35,378 bases of DNA from an uncultured Bacillota bacterium (lineage in GTDB: Bacteria; Bacillota; Dehalobacteriia; UBA7702): the NCBI GenBank assembly GCA_934702375.1, contig CAKUYE010000020.1:1-35378 (forward strand). The letters are read 5' to 3'. Below, one piece after another: positions 30,641 through 35,378 of the stretch. Position 1 is the first letter of the stretch, and every line of letters starts with the position of its first letter. The notes below the pieces were generated by a model. The model searched no databases and was not told the DNA's origin. It saw nothing but the letters and a program-made list of their open reading frames with translations. The position numbers and the translations under genes are program-made.

Positions 30641-30676
30641 AAAAAAACGCCGGACTTCCTTTGGAAGTCCAACGTT
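30641..30676 (-). terminator. terminator after the LuxR-family regulator
   Basis: GGACTTCC and GGAAGTCC form a perfect stem around a three-base loop, extended by AACG/CGTT beyond a small internal loop, and a run of U follows on the minus strand. It starts two bases after the regulator's stop. Confidence 0.85.
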
Positions 30677-30677
30677 A

Positions 30678-33191
30678 TCATAACGATCTTTGCAATTTTT
30701 CTGCCAACAGAATCCGTTTATTTCTTTGGCTGCCGCTGATCCCCATTTTATCAAAAATGCGGTTCAAATGATTTTTCACCGTGGCCTCGGAAAGGAACAA
30801 TGCCGCGGCGATCTCCTTATTTGTTTTTCTGGCAGCGGCCAGCAATGCGATTTCCTTTTCCCGCTCGGTAAAACCATAGTCGGCGGTGATCCCAAAGGAA
30901 TGGCTGCGGATGCGAGACAGACTGTCCTCAAAAATTTCGCAGTAATTTATAATGGTAGGAATCTCTTCCGCAAAGAGTCCTTTATCCTTTAAAATTTCCA
31001 GCAACGGAATAAAAACAGCGCCGAACTCTGCCAAAACGAACCACAGACGATCGGGCACCGCCGCTTCCAAGCCCTTTTGCAGAAAAGCCAAAGCTTCTTC
31101 TCGGCGCCCCAGCCCCTCTGCGGCTGCCGCACATTGCAGAGACAACAGAATATCGCAATAGAGACAATGGGAGGCTTCATAAAGCTCATGACAGCTCTGA
31201 CGACGGGAAAGAAGCTGCAGCAGCTCCCCTTTTGCCAGCAGCAACTGATTGCATACCATTTGCAGCATCGGCGTTGCCGGATGCATCACCGATTCGGCTG
31301 CTTCCGGCGAAAGCAGCCAGGAGGCAGCCTTTTCCGGCGCTTTTAACAATGCCAGCACCCAGCCTTCACAAAGATCCAAGGTTTTCAGAAGAATAAATTG
31401 ACGTTTTTCCTTCAGCAAATGGCGCAGTTCCTCAAGGAGGGAATGCACCTTTTCATAATCACCGTGAAAAAGTGCCATACGCATTGCCGCAAATTGAGCC
31501 GTTACCAAAATACTGTACTGACGCTTTCGGTTCGCGGCGCTGTATCCCAGGTGGTAATTGATCTCTGCCTGAGAAAAATCACCCCGCAGATAATTCGTTT
31601 CCGCCAGCATCACATATTCTGCGCCGTTGCCGTGGGAATCGGCAACCTGATAGTAATAGGGCATACACTCCAGCATTTCTCCGTTTTCCCGATCCAACAT
31701 ACCAGCGCAGCGATGATACATCATCAAAACCGAAGGCGAACCAAAGGTCCAGGTACCGCTAGCGTCAATACAGCGGCTGGTGCGCTGCATCATAGCACAG
31801 GCTTTGCGATGATACACGCTCATAGCAGAGATATCATTGTATTGCAAAAAGCTCATGACCAGCTCACATTCGCCGTAATAGTCATTTCGCTCCTCTTCGG
31901 TCAGGGTTTCGTTGGTGGCCAGGCTCTCCATGAGGATCTCTTTCAGCCGCAGCATTTCCGGAATTTGGCGAAAAGAAAAAAGCTTTCGCATCAGAATCAA
32001 AATCGCATCGGGATGGGCATTGAGGATCTCCGGCGGACACTCCCGGCTCCAGCGGTACAGAACCTGCTGGTGTTCACCGCCGATGCTTTTGCCGCAATCC
32101 CTTGCGATCATCGTTAGCAGGGCTTCCCAGTCCTCCCCTTTATCATAGGCTAATTGGGCCGCAAGGTAATCGCTGCGATTTCCATACCATTGGCCAAGAC
32201 GGCAGTAGATCTGCTGCTTTACTTCCTCGCTGAGAGCACCAAAACGCTGCCGGGCAGACTGCCGCAGCATATGGTGATACCGGTAAATGCCGCCATCGTT
32301 GTAGGTGATAAAGGCATTATTTTTGGAAAGTGAATCCAGCAATTCCCGGGCATCATCACCGGGCCACATAAAGGCAGCCTGTTCTGCAGTGAAATCCTCG
32401 GTAACGCTGTTTAGTACCAGAAAATCCTGATGCTTTTGAGAAAGAGGCTTCAACATGACCTCTTCAATAAGCTTAAAGATATCAAAGGTATCAAACTGCC
32501 ATACTCCTTTTTGGGCAAAGGATTTGAAGATCAGGTAAACAAAGGAGATCCAGCCTTCGCTGACCGATGCCAGCATTTTCCCTTTTTCCTCGGATAACGG
32601 CAGCTCGCAGCGGTCGGCATAGTCCATAATCTCTTCATACCGAAGCCGCAGCTCATCGGCATTGATCTCATTCAAGCTGCTTCCCAGCCGCAGCCGCACT
32701 GCATCTTTAAAGATCTCATTTCTGGAGATCAACACCATATGGATCTGCTCCGGCAATCGTTCCATAAGATAGCATATCAGCTCCACTAAAGCTCCGTGAC
32801 ACAGGATATAGACGTCATCAAGGACAAAATAGACCGGCGCATTTCCGGCAGCAATGCCATCCCGCAGCAGCTCTTCCAAAACCTGCATATCATGGGCATC
32901 CTCGGGATACCCCAAAGCCTGTAACGATGAAGATAACTCGGGATAATCCCTTAGAACACCGCAAAAGCCACTCCAGAAATCACTGATGCTGTCCGTGGCA
33001 ATGATTTGCCGAAAAATCACCGCATCCGGTATTTTTCGGGCATAATATTTTTCCCACCATTTTACCGCCGTTGTTTTGCCATAGCCCATGGGCGCAATCA
33101 CGGTGGTGATACGATAATCCTTTATTTCCTTCAGCCGTTCTTTCAGACGGTCTGTAATATATATATCATTTAAATGCGGATATCGTGCCAA
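30678..33191 (-). CDS. MalT-like (LAL) LuxR-family ATP-binding transcription regulator
   Basis: The 837-residue protein has the three-part layout of LAL regulators. An N-terminal STAND ATPase has Walker A TVIAPMGYGKTTAVKWW near residue 30 and Walker B PVYFVLDDVYIL near residue 120, with MVLISRNEIF after it. A long helical middle of TPR-like repeats spans about residues 330-750. A C-terminal LuxR helix-turn-helix reads FTEREKEIALLAAARKTNKE followed by IAAALFLSEATVKNHLNRIF. Such proteins switch on target genes when a small effector and ATP are bound. It starts at TTG 33191 with an AGGAGG site six bases upstream. Its effector and targets are unknown; the broken ABC ATPase downstream is separated by a terminator. 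Confidence 0.9.
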   Translation of the reverse strand: MARYPHLNDIYITDRLKERLKEIKDYRITTVIAPMGYGKTTAVKWWEKYYARKIPDAVIFRQIIATDSISDFWSGFCGVLRDYPELSSSLQALGYPEDAHDMQVLEELLRDGIAAGNAPVYFVLDDVYILCHGALVELICYLMERLPEQIHMVLISRNEIFKDAVRLRLGSSLNEINADELRLRYEEIMDYADRCELPLSEEKGKMLASVSEGWISFVYLIFKSFAQKGVWQFDTFDIFKLIEEVMLKPLSQKHQDFLVLNSVTEDFTAEQAAFMWPGDDARELLDSLSKNNAFITYNDGGIYRYHHMLRQSARQRFGALSEEVKQQIYCRLGQWYGNRSDYLAAQLAYDKGEDWEALLTMIARDCGKSIGGEHQQVLYRWSRECPPEILNAHPDAILILMRKLFSFRQIPEMLRLKEILMESLATNETLTEEERNDYYGECELVMSFLQYNDISAMSVYHRKACAMMQRTSRCIDASGTWTFGSPSVLMMYHRCAGMLDRENGEMLECMPYYYQVADSHGNGAEYVMLAETNYLRGDFSQAEINYHLGYSAANRKRQYSILVTAQFAAMRMALFHGDYEKVHSLLEELRHLLKEKRQFILLKTLDLCEGWVLALLKAPEKAASWLLSPEAAESVMHPATPMLQMVCNQLLLAKGELLQLLSRRQSCHELYEASHCLYCDILLSLQCAAAAEGLGRREEALAFLQKGLEAAVPDRLWFVLAEFGAVFIPLLEILKDKGLFAEEIPTIINYCEIFEDSLSRIRSHSFGITADYGFTEREKEIALLAAARKTNKEIAAALFLSEATVKNHLNRIFDKMGISGSQRNKRILLAEKLQRSL

Positions 33192-33269
33192 GGTGAGCCT
33201 CCTGGAGTTTCAAAAAGTTTTTTTTTTATTATATCAAATTTCATCAGTAAAATCTATACAGGATTTTTC

Positions 33270-33298
33270 TTGCACTCCCTTTCTTCTCACGTTATAAT
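33270..33298 (+). promoter_or_regulatory. sigma-A promoter for guaA
   Basis: TTGCAC (33270-33275) and perfect TATAAT (33293-33298) with a 17-base spacer, giving a leader of about 50 bases with no obvious riboswitch. Confidence 0.8.
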
Positions 33299-33355
33299 AG
33301 AAGGTAGTTATCGACATCATTCGATGAGAAATACTATATTCGGAGGAAGATATCT

Positions 33356-34336
33356 ATGGATACCAACACACGCCCTGCAGATATGGCGCGTATCACCAAC
33401 CGGGAACTGGCCGATGCCTTTATTGAAGAACAGATCACCGCACTGAAAGAACAGATCGGCGATAAAAAAGTACTCCTTGCCCTCTCCGGCGGAGTGGACT
33501 CTTCCGTTGTTGCCGCCCTGCTGATCAAAGCCATCGGCAAGCAGCTGGTCTGCGTTCACGTAAACCACGGCCTGCTGAGAAAAGGCGAACCGGAACAGGT
33601 CATTGAAGTTTTCCGTAATCAGATGGATGCCAACCTGATCTATGTCGATGCCGTAGACCGCTTTTTGGACAAGCTGGCCGGCGTTGCAGAACCGGAAAAG
33701 AAACGCAAAATCATCGGTGCGGAATTCATCCGCGTTTTTGAAGAAGAGGCCAGAAAACAGGAAAATATCAAATTCCTGGCTCAGGGTACCATTTATCCGG
33801 ATATTCTGGAAAGCGACGGCGTAAAAGCCCATCACAACGTCGGCGGCTTGCCGGAAGACCTCGATTTTGAGCTGGTAGAACCGATCAAGCTCCTGTTTAA
33901 AGACGAAGTTCGCGTTGTGGGCAAAGCCCTCGGCCTTCCCGATGGCATGGTCTACCGCCAGCCCTTCCCCGGCCCCGGCCTTGGCGTGCGCTGCTTGGGA
34001 GCCATTACCAGAGACCGTCTGGAAGCCGTGCGGGAATCCGATGCGATTCTCAGAGAGGAATTTGCCAAAAACGGCCTGGAAGGCAAAGTGTGGCAGTATT
34101 TCACCGCCGTACCCGATTTTAAATCCGTAGGCGTCACCGACGGCAAACGCACCTTCGCCTACCCGGTGATCCTTCGGGCCGTAAATACCACCGATGCCAT
34201 GACCGCCACCGTGGAAAACATCCCCTTTGAACTCCTTCAGCACATCACCGACCGCATCACCAAAGAAGTAGAAAACGTAAACAGAGTTCTCTTCGACTTA
34301 ACACCAAAGCCCAGCGGCACCATCGAGTGGGAATAA
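33356..34336 (+). CDS. guaA: GMP synthase, ATP-pyrophosphatase and dimerisation domains only
   Basis: GMP synthase aminates XMP to GMP. The 326 residues hold the ATP-PPase domain, with the PP-loop LLALSGGVDSSVVAALL near residue 42 and QGTIYPDILES, and the C-terminal dimerisation domain, from RQPFPGPGLGVRCLG to the invariant end KPSGTIEWE. The usual bacterial GuaA is about 510 residues because an N-terminal class I glutaminase domain precedes this. None is present here: the ATG at 33356 has its own GGAGGA site and consensus promoter, and the upstream DNA holds a divergent gene. So ammonia must come from a separate glutaminase subunit or from free ammonia. An integrase gene converges on its 3' end. 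Confidence 0.9.
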   Translation: MDTNTRPADMARITNRELADAFIEEQITALKEQIGDKKVLLALSGGVDSSVVAALLIKAIGKQLVCVHVNHGLLRKGEPEQVIEVFRNQMDANLIYVDAVDRFLDKLAGVAEPEKKRKIIGAEFIRVFEEEARKQENIKFLAQGTIYPDILESDGVKAHHNVGGLPEDLDFELVEPIKLLFKDEVRVVGKALGLPDGMVYRQPFPGPGLGVRCLGAITRDRLEAVRESDAILREEFAKNGLEGKVWQYFTAVPDFKSVGVTDGKRTFAYPVILRAVNTTDAMTATVENIPFELLQHITDRITKEVENVNRVLFDLTPKPSGTIEWE

Positions 34337-34353
34337 ATATTTAGTGTTTTCTG

Positions 34354-34403
34354 AATCCTGAAAAGCGTTGGCAATACAGCGTTTTTCAGGATTTTTCTTT
34401 TTT
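34354..34403 (+). terminator. guaA terminator
   Basis: AATCCTGAAAAGCG pairs with CGTTTTTCAGGATT around a loop of about a dozen bases, and TTTCTTTTTT follows. It begins 17 bases after the guaA stop. Confidence 0.85.
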
Positions 34404-34405
34404 AG

Positions 34406-34446
34406 TGGCTACAAATTGGCTACATTTGCAGCGATTTTTGTAGCCA
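34406..34446. repeat. TGGCTACA repeat cluster next to integrase, possible attachment or integrase-binding sites
   Basis: TGGCTACA occurs at 34406-34413 and again at 34417-34424, exactly 11 bases (about one helical turn) apart. Its exact complement TGTAGCCA stands at 34439-34446. A near copy, TGGCTACC, falls within the integrase coding end at about 34478. Lying between the guaA terminator and the integrase stop, the cluster suits recombinase or excisionase binding sites of an integrated element. Confidence 0.45.
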
Positions 34447-34451
34447 GAGGC

Positions 34452-35378
34452 TCACGGCATAATGCCGTCAAGCTGTCTGGCTACCTCCACCTGCTTGTTG
34501 GGGTACAGGTGGCTGTACGTGTCCATCGTTGTTTGTACCTTCTCATGTCCGAGACGCTCTGCGATCAGCAGCGGAGAGAAGCCCATCTCCACCAGCAGGC
34601 TGGCGTGGCTGTGTCGAATGTCATGCACCCGGATTCGATTCACACCCGATGCCTTGCAGCCATACTCCATTTCGTGATACAGAAATCTCTTGGTGTAGGG
34701 AAACAGCCGATCATCCTTTTGCAGTCCGTAGCAATGGGACATATACTCCTGCAAACAGGTGCAAAGACCGTCGGGAATGGGGATGGTGCGGTTGCTCTTG
34801 GGCGTTTTCGGCGTGGTGACGATGTCCTCTCTGCCGAGACGCTGATAGCTCTTGTTTACCGTCAGGGTTTTCTTTTCAAAGTCGATGTCCGACGGCGTAA
34901 GCGCCAATAGCTCTCCTTCACGGATTCCGGTGAAGTACAAGGTCATAAATACCGCGTAGCTGGCGGGCCGGTCTTTCATGACCTCAATGAATGTCTGAAA
35001 CTCCTGCCTTGTCCAGAACAGCATCTCATCGGCGTGTTTCTTACCCATACTTCCCGCTTTATGGCACGGATTCTCTTTCAGTCCATAGTACTTAACTGCG
35101 TAGTTGAAAATTGCCGTGAGTTGGTTGTTGATGCACTTGAGATAGGTCTGAGAGTAGGGCTTACCGCTTTCATCGCGGTAGCTGGTCAGAGAGTTCTGCC
35201 ACTGGCGCACATGGGTAGGCTTGATCTTGTTCAGCGGGATTTTCTTGAAGAAGGGCGTTACCTTCAGGTCAATCAGCCATTTCTTGCTGGCAACGGTGGA
35301 TGGCTTGAGGCGGTGCTCCATATCCTTGACATACAAAGCGATGAAGTCGCCGAAGGTCATACCGAGGCTGCCTGTGGA
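34452..35378 (-). CDS. int: tyrosine recombinase/integrase of a mobile element (N-terminus beyond window)
   Basis: The readable part has a SAM-like core-binding domain (MTFGDFIALYVKDMEHRLKP, NKIKPTHVRQWQNSL, YLKCINNQLTAIFNYAVKYY). The catalytic domain follows with all key residues: LYFTGIREGELLAL (Arg), a lysine in the KKTLTVNKSYQ hairpin region, VHDIRHSHASLL (HxxR), LGHEKVQTTMDTYSHLY (His and the nucleophile Tyr). It resembles integrases of Tn916-like and phage-like elements in Bacillota. The frame stays open to the right edge beyond the internal ATG at 35360, so an arm-binding N-terminal domain probably lies outside. It faces guaA, a known insertion site for such elements. Confidence 0.9.
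   Translation of the reverse strand, partial: STGSLGMTFGDFIALYVKDMEHRLKPSTVASKKWLIDLKVTPFFKKIPLNKIKPTHVRQWQNSLTSYRDESGKPYSQTYLKCINNQLTAIFNYAVKYYGLKENPCHKAGSMGKKHADEMLFWTRQEFQTFIEVMKDRPASYAVFMTLYFTGIREGELLALTPSDIDFEKKTLTVNKSYQRLGREDIVTTPKTPKSNRTIPIPDGLCTCLQEYMSHCYGLQKDDRLFPYTKRFLYHEMEYGCKASGVNRIRVHDIRHSHASLLVEMGFSPLLIAERLGHEKVQTTMDTYSHLYPNKQVEVARQLDGIMP

Noticed and set aside
33317..34243. Minus-strand ORF of 308 codons opposite guaA
   Set aside because: Antisense shadow of guaA, rich in glycine, phenylalanine and histidine as expected from a reversed coding strand.
1..35378. CRISPR arrays, rRNA genes and toxin-antitoxin or restriction systems
   Set aside because: I found no regularly spaced repeats, no rRNA stretches and no recognisable defence modules in the window; the only mobile-element sign is the integrase at the right edge.

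Overview
The window reads as chromosome of an anaerobic, endospore-forming member of the Bacillota (Clostridia or Negativicutes grade; I cannot name the species). Three things point there: an anaerobic pathway for the lower ligand of vitamin B12, a three-gene GerA-type spore-germination operon behind a forespore-type (sigma-G-like) promoter, and many near-consensus sigma-A promoters and AGGAGG ribosome binding sites. Base composition is moderate, but the first 2.7 kb looks visibly more AT-rich than the rest.

Layout. 1-2750: a truncated two-helix potassium channel (-), a DUF308 membrane protein, a CLC chloride channel and a frameshifted secreted protein (+). 2831-3911: tRNA-Lys(CTT) (+), an NT5C-type nucleotidase (-) and tRNA-Ser(GGA) (-). 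4004-6616 (-): an orphan OmpR/PhoB-type response regulator, a Na/phosphate cotransporter with a PhoU-like tail, and a 24-residue membrane microprotein just downstream of it. 6665-14577 (-): the metabolic centrepiece, bzaA-bzaB-cobT-bzaC-bzaD-bzaE, behind a consensus promoter, a cobalamin riboswitch, a terminator and a hairpin that overlaps the Shine-Dalgarno sequence. In the order known from Eubacterium limosum, BzaA/BzaB (ThiC paralogues) make 5-hydroxybenzimidazole. BzaC O-methylates it, BzaD and BzaE (B12-binding radical SAM enzymes) finish 5,6-dimethylbenzimidazole, and CobT activates the base. 14606-17854 (-): YqeY, an ADP-ribosylglycohydrolase, an atypical Lgt-family protein, two small DUF4190 membrane proteins and tRNA-Pro(CGG). 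17914-21069 (-): a compact sfsA-larA-methyltransferase-trmL operon, divergent from 21129-24735 (+), the gerA-gerB-gerC operon.

24740-25559 (-): a zinc-ribbon membrane protein and a DUF2085 membrane protein. 25599-26548 (+): a promoter, a SAM-I (S-box) riboswitch and a terminator in front of an N-formylglutamate-amidohydrolase-family gene, an unusual regulator/gene pairing. 26554-28135 (-): an alpha/beta hydrolase followed by an HTH-AbrB fusion regulator. 28303-29888 (+): an APC amino-acid permease. 29870-30537 (-): an ABC ATPase broken by a one-base frameshift. 30641-33191 (-): a large MalT/LAL-type LuxR regulator. 33270-34403 (+): guaA encoding only the ATP-pyrophosphatase/dimerisation part of GMP synthase. 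34406-35378: a repeat cluster and a tyrosine integrase running off the window, which I read as the edge of a mobile element inserted at the 3' end of guaA.

The points most worth a second look are the SAM-riboswitch/formyl-amidohydrolase pairing, the apparently two-level switch in the bza leader, the guaA-integrase junction with its glutaminase-less guaA, and the microprotein behind the phosphate transporter.
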